Shown piece by piece: positions 7,384 to 14,877 of a stretch of 27,672 nt of DNA. The position numbers were made by a program, and so were the translations under genes. Origin of the DNA: Merdimonas faecigallinarum (GTDB taxonomy: Bacteria; Bacillota; Clostridia; Lachnospirales; Lachnospiraceae); contig DWXJ01000055.1 in assembly GCA_019119285.1 (NCBI GenBank), positions 1 to 27,672 of the forward strand. Reading direction: 5' to 3'. Below the pieces are notes generated by a model. That model was given only the letters and a program-made list of their open reading frames with translations. It had not been told where the DNA came from and searched no databases. Numbering within the stretch: the first letter of the stretch is position 1; the number at the start of each line of letters is the position of its first letter.

Positions 7384-8044
7384 AGCGGACCGGGATGTGG
7401 AGGTGGACCGGACAGACATCCGGATCGGGGACGTCATACAGATAGAAGGTACAGACAAACGGACCAGGGAACAGATCTGCAGGCTGCCGCTCGTTACGGT
7501 TTCATGCACAGATCAGAAAAAAGAAAGCCGCATGTGCCTTTCCATTTTACAGGTGATCCGGAAAATCCATACTGCATTTCCGCAGCTTGACATCGTAAAT
7601 GTAGGTGAAAAAGATTTTATCATCACTTATAAAAAAGAAAAAGATGCAGGAAAATTCCTTCACGTGCTCAAAGCCGCCATAGTCGTACTCATCAGCTTTT
7701 TTGGCGCCGCATTTTCAACAATGGCATTTAATAATGACGTGGATACTGTGAAAATGTTTGGTCAGATTTACGAACTGACGACGGGAAAGCCGTCCGATGG
7801 ATTTACCATACTGGAGATCACCTATTCCATCGGTCTGATCCTGGGAATTCTGATTTTTTTCAATCACTTTGGAAAAAGTCGGTCCGGCACAGATCCGACT
7901 CCGCTGGAAGTAGAAATGCGTCTCTATGAAAATGATATTCAGACGACGCTGATTGAAAACAATTCCAGGACAGAATCCGGCAGCAAAAATAAGGGGGCAG
8001 ACTATGTGGATAAAGGGAATCATGCTGGCAGCGCTGGGACTTAG
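7364..8044 (+). CDS. spoVAA: Stage V sporulation protein AA
   Basis: The product has an N-terminal soluble domain (VYIKADRDVEVDRTDIRIGD) and two membrane helices near the C-terminus (LKAAIVVLISFFGAAFSTMA and YSIGLILGILIFFN), as in SpoVAA. This protein belongs to the complex that moves Ca-dipicolinic acid across the inner spore membrane. The start is uncertain. The frame is open to GTG 7319, and ATG 7340, 7361 and 7364 are candidates. I prefer 7364, which has GAAGGAA 6 nt upstream and puts VYIKA at the very N-terminus as in the family. It overlaps spoVAB by 41 nt. Confidence 0.85.
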   Translation: MQAVYIKADRDVEVDRTDIRIGDVIQIEGTDKRTREQICRLPLVTVSCTDQKKESRMCLSILQVIRKIHTAFPQLDIVNVGEKDFIITYKKEKDAGKFLHVLKAAIVVLISFFGAAFSTMAFNNDVDTVKMFGQIYELTTGKPSDGFTILEITYSIGLILGILIFFNHFGKSRSGTDPTPLEVEMRLYENDIQTTLIENNSRTESGSKNKGADYVDKGNHAGSAGT

Positions 8045-8420
8045 CGCCGGCGCCACGGCGGCCGGAGGGATCTTCTCCTTTATCATCGGTCTGGGAGTGG
8101 TCTCCGATCTGGCAGACCGCACGCACACAGGAGAACAGATCCGGCTGTACGAAGATGCAGTCGCCCTGGGCGGGATCCTTGGCACAATCTGGATCATATT
8201 TCAGATCCCGATCCCGGAAGGAGACTGGCTGCTGCCGGCATTTGGAATCTTCGGAGGAATCTTTGTGGGATGCTGGGCCATGGCCCTGGCAGAAATCCTG
8301 AACCTCTTCCCCATCTTGATCCGCAGAGCCGGGTTGAAAATGTGTATAAAATACATCATAGTGGGGATAGCTTTGGGGAAAAGTCTTGGCGCGATGCTCT
8401 TTTTTTCGCAGCGCTGGTAA
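8004..8420 (+). CDS. spoVAB: Stage V sporulation protein AB
   Basis: A 138-residue protein with about four hydrophobic helices (MWIKGIMLAALGLSAGATAA, GGIFSFIIGLGVVSDLADRT, AFGIFGGIFVGCWAMALAEI, IIVGIALGKSLGAMLFF). This is the size and pattern of SpoVAB. ATG 8004 has AGGGGG upstream; the frame is open to 7953, but that stretch only overlaps spoVAA. The stop TAA (8418-8420) is formed by the first bases of palindrome copy 2, so the repeat abuts or supplies the end of the gene. Confidence 0.88.
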   Translation: MWIKGIMLAALGLSAGATAAGGIFSFIIGLGVVSDLADRTHTGEQIRLYEDAVALGGILGTIWIIFQIPIPEGDWLLPAFGIFGGIFVGCWAMALAEILNLFPILIRRAGLKMCIKYIIVGIALGKSLGAMLFFSQRW

Positions 8421-8461
8421 TTGGGGACGGGGGATTTCCAGAAATCCCCCGTCCCCAATTA
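8418..8461. repeat. GC-rich palindromic repeat, copy 2 (21-bp perfect arms)
   Basis: Arms 8418-8438 and 8441-8461 are perfectly complementary with a 2-nt spacer (CA). The core GGGGACGGGGGATTTC is shared with copies at 5578-5633 and 18299-18358. It occupies most of the 69-nt gap between spoVAB and spoVAC, within the operon, and has no T-run on either side, so it would form a stable hairpin in the spoVA mRNA. Confidence 0.9.
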
Positions 8462-8489
8462 AAATGATCAACAAAGGAGTGGATAACTT

Positions 8490-8942
8490 GTGGATAAACA
8501 GAAACAGCAGGAAGCGTACAGGGATTATGTGAAATGGAAAACGCCGGTGCACAATCTTCCTTTGAATATGGCGAAGGCTTTTGTGACCGGCGGGACGATC
8601 TGTCTGCTGGGACAGATGATCTTGAACAAATGTGAAGCTATGGGGCTGGATCAGGATGTTTGCGGAAGCGTGACTTCGGTGAGCCTGATTTTGTTAAGTG
8701 TGCTTTTGACGGGATGGAATCTGTATCCGCGGATCGCGAAATGGGGAGGCGCCGGCGCGTTGGTTCCGATTACGGGGTTTGCGAATTCGGTGGCGGCTCC
8801 TGCCATTGAGTATAAAAAGGAGGGGCAGGTTATGGGGATCGGATGTAAGATATTTACCATTGCGGGACCTGTGATTTTATATGGAGTGTTTACCAGCTGG
8901 GTACTGGGAGGATTGTATTGGATCTGGGAGGCTGCGAGATGA
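8490..8942 (+). CDS. spoVAC: Stage V sporulation protein AC
   Basis: A 150-residue membrane protein of the SpoVAC/SpoVAEB family. Visible are KWKTPVHNLPLNMAKAFVTG, the GGTICLLGQ helix, and the conserved GGAGALVPITGFANSVAAPA and EYKKEGQVMGIG segments. SpoVAC is a mechanosensitive-type channel component for dipicolinic acid movement in the inner spore membrane. The start is GTG 8490 with AAAGGAG 10 nt upstream. The stop overlaps the start of spoVAD as ATGA (8939-8942), implying coupled translation. Confidence 0.93.
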   Translation: MDKQKQQEAYRDYVKWKTPVHNLPLNMAKAFVTGGTICLLGQMILNKCEAMGLDQDVCGSVTSVSLILLSVLLTGWNLYPRIAKWGGAGALVPITGFANSVAAPAIEYKKEGQVMGIGCKIFTIAGPVILYGVFTSWVLGGLYWIWEAAR

Positions 8943-10078
8943 TGGGGGATGAACGGATAAAAGGGAAGGTTCGGGAAGCTGTGCAGACAGGGGCACAGAC
9001 AAAAGTACAGACGGGAGCGCAGAGTCTTTCGTTCGTAAATGCGCCGTTTCTGTCCTGTGCGGCGTCTGTGACAGGAAAGAAGGAAGGAGAAGGTCCGCTT
9101 GGCCGGTTGTTTGATCATGTGTCCGGGGACGATCTGTTCGGGGAAAATACGTGGGAAGCCGCGGAAAGTGCCATGCAGAAGCTGGCCTGTTCTTTGACCC
9201 TTCAAAAAGCCGGGCGGAAGGCTTCGGAGATCCGGTATCTGTTCGGAGGGGATCTCCTCCGGCAGGGTACGGCAACCTCGCAGGGAGTAGAAGGATTTGA
9301 TATTCCCATGTTTGGCCTATACGGGGCCTGCTCTACAGCGGGAGAAGCGCTTGCTCTGGCAGCGATGTCTGTGGCGGCAGGGTACGGGGAGCGGATGCTT
9401 GCTGTCACATCCAGTCATTTTGGCAGTGCAGAAAAAGAGTTCCGCTTTCCGCTGGGATACGCAAACCAGAGGCCGCTGTCAGCGCACTGGACAGTAACCG
9501 GAAGCGGGGCATTTCTCGTGACTGCCGGTGCGGAGCAAAGCGCCAATATCCCGGGTGACGCCGGCACAGGGCAAAGTGCTGCCATGCCGGGACAGGTGAA
9601 GATCTCCGGGGTTACTGTCGGGAAAATTGTGGATTTCGGGTTAAAGGATTCACAGAACATGGGCGCCTGCATGGCCCCGGCGGCCTGCGACACCATCCTG
9701 CAGAATTTTCGGGACTTTGGCCGGGGGCCGGAGGACTACACCAGGATTATCACCGGCGACCTGGGGCATATCGGTCAGAGCATTCTTTTTGATCTGATGC
9801 AGGACAACGGGTATGATATCCGGGGAAATCATCTGGACTGCGGCATGCTTATTTTTGATCAGGAGACACAGGACACCCATTCCGGCGGCAGCGGGTGCGG
9901 CTGCGCGGCAGTGACCCTGGCGTCTTATATCTACCCGAAACTGCGGGACGGCGAATGGGAGCGGGTTCTGTTTGTTCCCACCGGGGCGCTTCTGTCGACC
10001 GTGATCTATAATGAGGGCGCCAGCGTGCCCGGGATCGCACATGCGATCATCCTGGAACATGCCGCCCCGGGCAGATGA
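8939..10078 (+). CDS. spoVAD: Stage V sporulation protein AD
   Basis: A 379-residue thiolase-like protein that binds dipicolinic acid for uptake into the forespore. Seen: FVNAPFLSCAASVTGKKEGE, GDDLFGENTWEAAESAM, MFGLYGACSTAGEALALAAM, TSSHFGSAEKEFRFPLGYAN, TGDLGHIGQSILFDLM, and GGSGCGCAAVTLASYI near the end. ATG 8939 (GGGAGG 7 nt upstream, ATGA overlap with spoVAC) is preferred over the open frame to TTG 8918. Two oddities stand out. There is a repeated VQTGAQ motif near residues 15-27. There is also an apparent low-complexity insertion around QSANIPGDAGTGQSAAMPGQ that looks like an internal duplication. The stop lies in the first unit of the tandem repeat that follows. Confidence 0.95.
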   Translation: MMGDERIKGKVREAVQTGAQTKVQTGAQSLSFVNAPFLSCAASVTGKKEGEGPLGRLFDHVSGDDLFGENTWEAAESAMQKLACSLTLQKAGRKASEIRYLFGGDLLRQGTATSQGVEGFDIPMFGLYGACSTAGEALALAAMSVAAGYGERMLAVTSSHFGSAEKEFRFPLGYANQRPLSAHWTVTGSGAFLVTAGAEQSANIPGDAGTGQSAAMPGQVKISGVTVGKIVDFGLKDSQNMGACMAPAACDTILQNFRDFGRGPEDYTRIITGDLGHIGQSILFDLMQDNGYDIRGNHLDCGMLIFDQETQDTHSGGSGCGCAAVTLASYIYPKLRDGEWERVLFVPTGALLSTVIYNEGASVPGIAHAIILEHAAPGR

Positions 10079-10165
10079 AACCGGAGATGAAACCAGAGAT
10101 GAAACCGGAGATAAAACCGGAGATAAAACCAGAGATAGTCGGAAATAGCCGGAGATAAAATCAGG
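10074..10165 (+). repeat. 12-bp tandem repeat between spoVAD and spoVAE
   Basis: Five consecutive 12-nt units (10074-10133) of the form GATGAAACCGGA / GATAAAACCAGA are followed by degenerate units to about 10165. The spoVAD stop codon is inside unit 1, and each following unit carries another stop in that same frame (TGA, TGA, TAA, TAA, then TAG). In the frame of ATG 10075 the repeat reads as a KPEM/KPEI peptide of 27 residues ending at TAA 10156-10158. No ribosome binding site precedes that ATG, so I do not call it a gene. Confidence 0.85.
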
Positions 10166-10187
10166 ATTTTCATTAAGGAGGAACGAT

Positions 10188-10544
10188 ATGGAATATGTGC
10201 ATGCATTCTGGGTCGGCGGCCTGATCTGCGCCCTGGTGCAGATTTTGCTGGACCGCACCAAACTGATGCCCGGGCGTATTATGGTACTTCTGGTGATCAG
10301 CGGCGCAGTTCTTGGAGCCCTGGGCCTCTATCAGCCGTTTCAGGAACTGGCGGGAGCCGGCGCCAGCGTACCGCTCACGGGTTTTGGGAATCTTTTGTGG
10401 AATGGCGTAAAAGAGGCGGTGGAACAAGAGGGTCTGATTGGAATTTTTACAGGAGGGCTCAAAGCCAGCGCGGCCGGAATCACCGCGGCGCTGGTGTTTG
10501 GCTATCTTGCCTCCTTCCTGTTTGATCCCAAGATGAAAAAATAA
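10188..10544 (+). CDS. spoVAE: Stage V sporulation protein AE (SpoVAEB type)
   Basis: A 118-residue membrane protein homologous in pattern to SpoVAC. It has YVHAFWVGGLICALVQILLD, a second helix, AGAGASVPLTGFGNLLWNGV and EGLIGIFTGGLKASAAGITA. It is the last gene of the spoVA operon. The ribosome binding site AAGGAGG precedes ATG 10188. The gap from spoVAD (109 nt) is taken up by the 12-bp repeat. Confidence 0.93.
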   Translation: MEYVHAFWVGGLICALVQILLDRTKLMPGRIMVLLVISGAVLGALGLYQPFQELAGAGASVPLTGFGNLLWNGVKEAVEQEGLIGIFTGGLKASAAGITAALVFGYLASFLFDPKMKK

Positions 10545-10557
10545 CAGTGTGTTTCCG

Positions 10558-10576
10558 GCCCCTGATCGGGCGTTTT
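10558..10576 (+). terminator. Weak hairpin after spoVAE
   Basis: GCCC-CTGATC-GGGC is followed by GTTTTG. The stem is short, but it is the only terminator-like structure between spoVAE and the next promoter. Confidence 0.35.
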
Positions 10577-10626
10577 GTAAAGTAAACAAAATGTAAATAC
10601 GAAGTTAAGAAAAAGTAAAAAATCTG

Positions 10627-10655
10627 TTGTTTTCTCGGATGGTAAATGGTATTGT
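10627..10655 (+). promoter_or_regulatory. Candidate sigma-A promoter of the Na/Pi cotransporter
   Basis: TTGTTT (10627-10632), a 17-nt spacer, then TATTGT (10650-10655). It lies about 80 nt before the start codon in the 192-nt gap between spoVAE and the transporter. Confidence 0.45.
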
Positions 10656-10736
10656 AAGAACGTAGGCTAAAAATCAAGAACGACAACAAAGTATGATCGT
10701 TGAGAGAGTGTATGCATTTACTTTAGGAGGAAATCA

Positions 10737-12377
10737 ATGAATTACCTGGATATTATCATCCCCTTTGTGGGAGGCCTGGGAATGTTTATTTATGGAATGC
10801 AGATCATGGCCCAGGGACTGGAGAATGCAGCAGGCAGCAAAATGAAATCGCTGCTGGAGGTGCTGACGAAAAACAAGCTGATGGGTGTGCTTCTGGGAGC
10901 CGGGATCACGGCAGTCATCCAAAGCTCTTCCGCCACAACCGTAATGGTGGTGGGCTTCGTGAATGCCAGCATCATGAACCTGACGCAGGCTATGGGTGTG
11001 ATCATGGGTGCCAACATCGGTACTACCGTTACCGGCTGGCTGGTATCATCTGTGGAATGGGCAGAATTTTTAAGCCCTGCAAGACTTGCGCCGATCGCTG
11101 TGATGGCCGGTGTGATTTTAATGCTGGTGGGCAAACGCCGTTCATCAAAGGAAATCGCCAGCATCATCGTGGGATTTGGTCTTCTGTTTATCGGAATCAC
11201 AACGATGTCATCCGCAGTAGAACCTCTTCAGAATTCGGAGAGCTTCACCAACCTGTTTGTAACACTTGGCAAAAATCCGCTTCTTGGCATCCTGGCCGGA
11301 ACACTGGTAACTGCCATTATCCAGAGTTCTTCCGCGTCCGTGGGTATCCTGCAGAGTCTGGCGGCCGCAGGACTTGTGCCTTTCAGCGCGGCAATCTATA
11401 TCATCATGGGGCAGAACATCGGTACCTGCGTGACTGCCATCCTTTCTAGTCTTGGAGCAAAGAGGACAGCAAAGACCGCAGCGCTGATGCACCTGTTATT
11501 TAACATTATCGGAACCATTATATTCAGTACGCTGGCAATCATTTATTTCCAGGTATTTGAGCCTGTCTGGGCAAATGGTCTGATCACACAGACAGAGATC
11601 AGTGTGGTCCACACGGCATTTAACATTTGTACGACCGTGCTGCTCTTCCCGGTATCCGACTGGATCATCAAACTGGCGAAAAAGATCGGCCGGGTGGAAG
11701 AGGCTGAGCAGGACGAAAGCCAGGTTCAGCTGGACGAGCGTGTGTTGCAGACTCCGGGACTTGCCCTGCAGTCTACTGTAAATGAAGTGGCCCGCATGGG
11801 ACAGATCGTGGAAGACTCCCTGATGACCGCAAAAAATGTACTGTTTACGTTAAAGGAAAGCGATATCAAATTCCTGAAGGAAGAAGAGGCTACTGTAGAC
11901 CGCTTAAGCGCCGGCATTACAAATTATGCTATTAAGCTGGGCGCTCTGCAGATCAGTGAAAAAGAGCATCAGGACATTGCCCATCTGCTTCAGATTATTT
12001 CCGATATGGAGCGGATCAGCGATTACTGTGAAAATATTTCCGAATTTGCAGAGACACTGTATGAGAAAAAGACCTCATTTTCTGAGATCGGAACCGAGCA
12101 GATCCGGGAAATGATGGAAGTCTGTGCAGACAGCTACCGCTATGCCCTGAAAGCCTTTGTAGATAAAGACCGGGCAATGGCCTTAAAGGTGATTGAAAAA
12201 GAAACCCAGGCCGATAATCTGGAGTTAAGTCTGCGAAGCAAGCATATTAAGCGACTGGCCAATAACCAGTGCCAGGCAGAGGCCGGCGTGGTATATCTGG
12301 ATACTCTGGTATGTCTGGAGAGAATCTCCGACCACGCGCGAAACATTGCAGAAGAAGTTCTGGAACAGAACGACTAA
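10737..12377 (+). CDS. Na+/phosphate cotransporter family protein with PhoU-like C-terminal domain
   Basis: A 546-residue protein. The first 310 or so residues are a NptA/PiT-II type transporter with the diagnostic duplicated motif: QSSSATTVMVVGFVNA early and QSSSASVGILQSLAAAG later. Each is followed by a GANIGTT or GQNIGTC signature. The remaining part (about 345-540) is all-helical and PhoU-like (ISDMERISDYCENISEFAET, LVCLERISDHARNIAEEV). Such proteins import phosphate with sodium, with the PhoU-like domain probably regulatory. The start ATG 10737 has TTTAGGAGG upstream. It converges with the minus-strand gene at 12424. Confidence 0.93.
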   Translation: MNYLDIIIPFVGGLGMFIYGMQIMAQGLENAAGSKMKSLLEVLTKNKLMGVLLGAGITAVIQSSSATTVMVVGFVNASIMNLTQAMGVIMGANIGTTVTGWLVSSVEWAEFLSPARLAPIAVMAGVILMLVGKRRSSKEIASIIVGFGLLFIGITTMSSAVEPLQNSESFTNLFVTLGKNPLLGILAGTLVTAIIQSSSASVGILQSLAAAGLVPFSAAIYIIMGQNIGTCVTAILSSLGAKRTAKTAALMHLLFNIIGTIIFSTLAIIYFQVFEPVWANGLITQTEISVVHTAFNICTTVLLFPVSDWIIKLAKKIGRVEEAEQDESQVQLDERVLQTPGLALQSTVNEVARMGQIVEDSLMTAKNVLFTLKESDIKFLKEEEATVDRLSAGITNYAIKLGALQISEKEHQDIAHLLQIISDMERISDYCENISEFAETLYEKKTSFSEIGTEQIREMMEVCADSYRYALKAFVDKDRAMALKVIEKETQADNLELSLRSKHIKRLANNQCQAEAGVVYLDTLVCLERISDHARNIAEEVLEQND

Positions 12378-12423
12378 AATGTCAGTCAGGATCGGATGTC
12401 CGGCCGGACCGGAAACTTTTGGA

Positions 12424-12714
12424 TTACAGGAGATATTTCATCCGGTTCTGCAGACGGTCATTCCAGTAAGGCCGTTTTGCCTCGTAGGACTGATTGATCC
12501 AGTCGATGGCTGCGTCCAGTCCTTCCTGGGAAAATGGAAAATCTTTTTGTTCTTTCTCCTCGTCCGGAGTCCGCTCAAAGGACCAGGGCTCCGGATAGAG
12601 GAATACGGACAGCGTATCATCCGCTGTCCGGAGATAATAGCGCATGCCGTGATGGGAACCGGAAAACGGTTCTTTTTTTAATGCTTTTATGTTGAGTCCA
12701 ACCGTAGAAATCAA
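12424..12714 (-). CDS. Small conserved-looking hypothetical protein (96 aa)
   Basis: The product begins MISTVGLNIKALKKEPFSGS and continues with YPEPWSFERTPDEEKEQ and FPFSQEGLDAAIDWINQSY. It is a soluble, mixed charged protein without signal peptide or membrane helix. The start is TTG 12714 with AAAGGAG and a 9-nt spacer on the minus strand. It lies 33 nt after the end of the Crp-like gene on the same strand, so the two are probably one unit. I recognise no characterised family. The ordered composition and good ribosome binding site support a real gene. Confidence 0.68.
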   Translation of the reverse strand: MISTVGLNIKALKKEPFSGSHHGMRYYLRTADDTLSVFLYPEPWSFERTPDEEKEQKDFPFSQEGLDAAIDWINQSYEAKRPYWNDRLQNRMKYLL

Positions 12715-12747
12715 AACAAAGTTCTCCTTTCTTGTATGTGAAGTCTC

Positions 12748-13428
12748 TTAATACATTCCCTGTTTTAAATATTCTCTGGCCTTTTCCTGCTGGGAGGCAT
12801 TTAGCGTTACCTTTCCCTTGGTGATGCCCACCAGCCCGCTTTCCTTCAGTTTGCGGATGGTGCGGTTCGGGGTTTTGACGGAGATGCCGGTCTCTTCATG
12901 GATCTCCTCTCTGGTGCGGCGGATCACGTTGCTGTGGCAGTCTTCGATGTACCGGAGAAAATAAAGGAGCAGCAGATGCTGGGGCGGATAGAACAGCCGG
13001 TTTCCCCGGTTATAGGAAGAGCGGTACAGTTTATAGGCGACTTTCTGGGAGACCAGCCGCAGGAAATGAATATCCTGTTCAATCCAGTTTTCAAAATCTT
13101 TTCTGGAAAAATAGAGCACCGTGCATGCAGTGGTGGTCTCAATGGTAACGGAGGTGCGGGGCTTTCCGGCCAGGATGGTGACCTCTCCCACAAAGTCAAT
13201 GGGATCGTTCCTCTCGATCATAAATACATTTCCGTTTTCAAATTCATTGAAGACCCGGTGGTAACCCTCGCAGACAATGCCAAAGTAATCAAGCGGCGCA
13301 TCCTTTTGGTGGATAATGGTCTTGGGCGGGTAGGTCTTGATAGTGCAGCGGGTCTTTAATTCTTCCGGCATATACCGGAGATAGTTTTCCAGTTCCGGTA
13401 CTTTCTTTTGTAGTTCAGTTAATGTCAT
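12748..13428 (-). CDS. Crp/Fnr family transcriptional regulator
   Basis: A 226-residue protein with an N-terminal cyclic-nucleotide-binding-type beta-barrel (HQKDAPLDYFGIVCEGYHRV, DFVGEVTILAGKPRTSVTIE). A long dimerisation helix follows, then a winged helix-turn-helix (TREEIHEETGISVKTPNRTI, RKLKESGLVGITKGKVTLN). No Cys cluster for an Fe-S centre is visible, so it is Crp-like rather than Fnr-like; the effector is unknown. ATG 13428 with GGAG 9 nt upstream is preferred over in-frame GTG 13443. It is divergent from the amidohydrolase operon, which is its most likely target. Confidence 0.88.
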   Translation of the reverse strand: MTLTELQKKVPELENYLRYMPEELKTRCTIKTYPPKTIIHQKDAPLDYFGIVCEGYHRVFNEFENGNVFMIERNDPIDFVGEVTILAGKPRTSVTIETTTACTVLYFSRKDFENWIEQDIHFLRLVSQKVAYKLYRSSYNRGNRLFYPPQHLLLLYFLRYIEDCHSNVIRRTREEIHEETGISVKTPNRTIRKLKESGLVGITKGKVTLNASQQEKAREYLKQGMY

Positions 13429-13505
13429 GGTTGTTTTCTCCACATTTTTTTACAGTATACAACAAAAACTGCCCATTTGTCCTTTTTTTCTGAAAATCCT
13501 TTTTC

Positions 13506-13542
13506 TATAATTTCTGTTATGCGCATGGCCGGACAGGCCATG
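13506..13542 (+). promoter_or_regulatory. Candidate -10 and palindromic operator in the divergent region
   Basis: TATAAT (13506-13511) is followed 12 nt later by the inverted repeat CATGGCC-N5-GGCCATG (13524-13542). No convincing -35 is seen at the right distance. The palindrome sits where an operator or a 5'UTR hairpin for the plus-strand operon would be, opposite the divergent Crp-like gene. Assignment as that regulator's site is inference. Confidence 0.4.
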
Positions 13543-13565
13543 GGACCACAGAAAAAGGAGAGAAA

Positions 13566-13676
13566 ATGAAGAAGGAGACTTATGTTTATCCATCCACAGG
13601 GGCCAGGATGAAAGCGGATTTTCTGGGTTCCGCCTGCATCGCGCAGCTGGTGCTGTCCCTGACTCATGCGATTTAG
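13566..13676 (+). CDS. 36-residue small ORF upstream of amidohydrolase
   Basis: ATG 13566 has AAGGAG (13555-13560) at a 5-nt spacing. The peptide begins MKKETYVYPSTGARMKADF and ends in a hydrophobic stretch ending LVLSLTHAI. The stop TAG is at 13674-13676, within the AGGAGG region that serves the next gene, so translation could be coupled. It may be a small protein, a leader peptide, or the remnant of a longer lost gene in this decaying operon; the sequence does not decide. Confidence 0.45.
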   Translation: MKKETYVYPSTGARMKADFLGSACIAQLVLSLTHAI

Positions 13677-13688
13677 GAGGAGAAGCCG

Positions 13689-14877
13689 ATGAAACAGCAG
13701 GCGGATCTGTTGATCCGAAACAGCGATTATCTGGATGAAACATTTGAACTGGCGGAAGGGAAGAGTATTCTGATCCGGGAGGGCAGGATCCTTGCCATCG
13801 ACCGGGCGGATCTTCTGGCGCAGGAGTATACATGGGCAAAAGAGACGGACGGAAGCGGATGCATCTATCTGCCGGGGCTTGTGGACAGCCACATGCACAC
13901 CGGCCAGCAGCTTCTGCGGGGACAGGTGCTGGACGCCATGCCTATGATCTGGACCCGGATCATGTTGCCCTTTGAAAGCACGATGACCCCGGAAAAGATG
14001 GATCTTAGCGCAAAGATGGCGGCGGTGGAGATGATCCATGCGGGAACCACCGGATTTATCGACGCCGGCAGTTACTATATGGAAGAAGCGGCTCTGTCTA
14101 TGAAAGAAGCGGGCTTCGGGGTGCGCTTTCTTATTCTACGATGGATCAGAAGGATCTGCCGGCGTCCATTGCCATGGATGCGGAAACGCGCTTCAAAAGA
14201 CGGATGAGTTATACGATGCATTTCACGGGAAAGGGAATCTTCAGGTCTATTATTCTCTTCGGTCTTTGATCTCCTGCTCCCGCGATCTGATTCTGGGAGC
14301 GTCGGAGCGGGCACGGGGGCGGCATACGATGCTGCAGGCCCATATGAATGAATACCCGGGAGAGATCAATTTTCACATGGAGCGGTTCCAGAAGCGGCCA
14401 TACGAGTATCTGGAGGAACTTGGCGTGCTGGACGAACATTTTCTGGGAGCCCACAGCCTGCTCCTGTCGGAAGGGGAACTGGAACTTCTGGCCGGGCGTC
14501 AGGTTAAGGTCTGCCATTGCCCGTTCAGCAACTGCGGAAAAGCGGCGCCGCGGACACCGGAACTTCTTGCAAAGGGCGTTACGGTGGGGCTTGGCACGGA
14601 CGGAGCGGCCCACGGAGGACTGAGCCTTTTTAATGAGATGAAGATTTTCCGTTCGGTGATGAACCTGACCCGCGGGGTAGCGCTGGCGGAGCCTGCGGTG
14701 ATGCCGGCAAAAACCATTCTTTCCATGGCGTTCCGGGGCGGACAGGCGTGCCTTGGCGGCGAAGGCCCGGATGGCCGGATCCTGATGAAAGATTATGAGA
14801 TTCTGACCCTGGATGAAGAAAAGATCCGCCGGGAGGCCTGTGCCTACAGAGATCAGGAAAGGACAGCAGTTTCATGA
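13689..14877 (+). pseudogene. TRZ/ATZ-family amidohydrolase, broken by two frameshifts and an internal deletion
   Basis: Metal-dependent deaminase/amidohydrolase of the guanine deaminase/chlorohydrolase type. Fragment 1 (13689-14207) has PGLVDSHMHTGQQLLRGQ (HxH metal site) and AGTTGFIDAG. Around 14127-14132 the homologous reading moves to another frame (YSTMDQKDLPASIAMDAE). Around 14182-14190 it moves again (ALQKTDELYDAFHGKGNL) and stays in that frame to 14877, with MLQAHMNEYP, LGAHSLLLSE, VCHCPFSNCGK and GLGTDGAAHGG. Both shifts fit single-base losses. At about 14755-14775 LGGEG runs straight into DGRILMKDYEILTLDEEKI. About 45-50 residues normally found there (the C-terminal beta region) appear to be missing. 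The 3' end overlaps the next gene as ATGA. Confidence 0.85.

Noticed and set aside
10074..10165. CRISPR array
   Set aside because: The units are 12 nt and directly adjacent, without spacers of unique sequence or cas genes.
12398..12409. GTCCGGCCGGAC palindrome between convergent genes as a bidirectional terminator
   Set aside because: The 12-bp palindrome has no loop and only a weak TTTT on one side; evidence is too thin to list.
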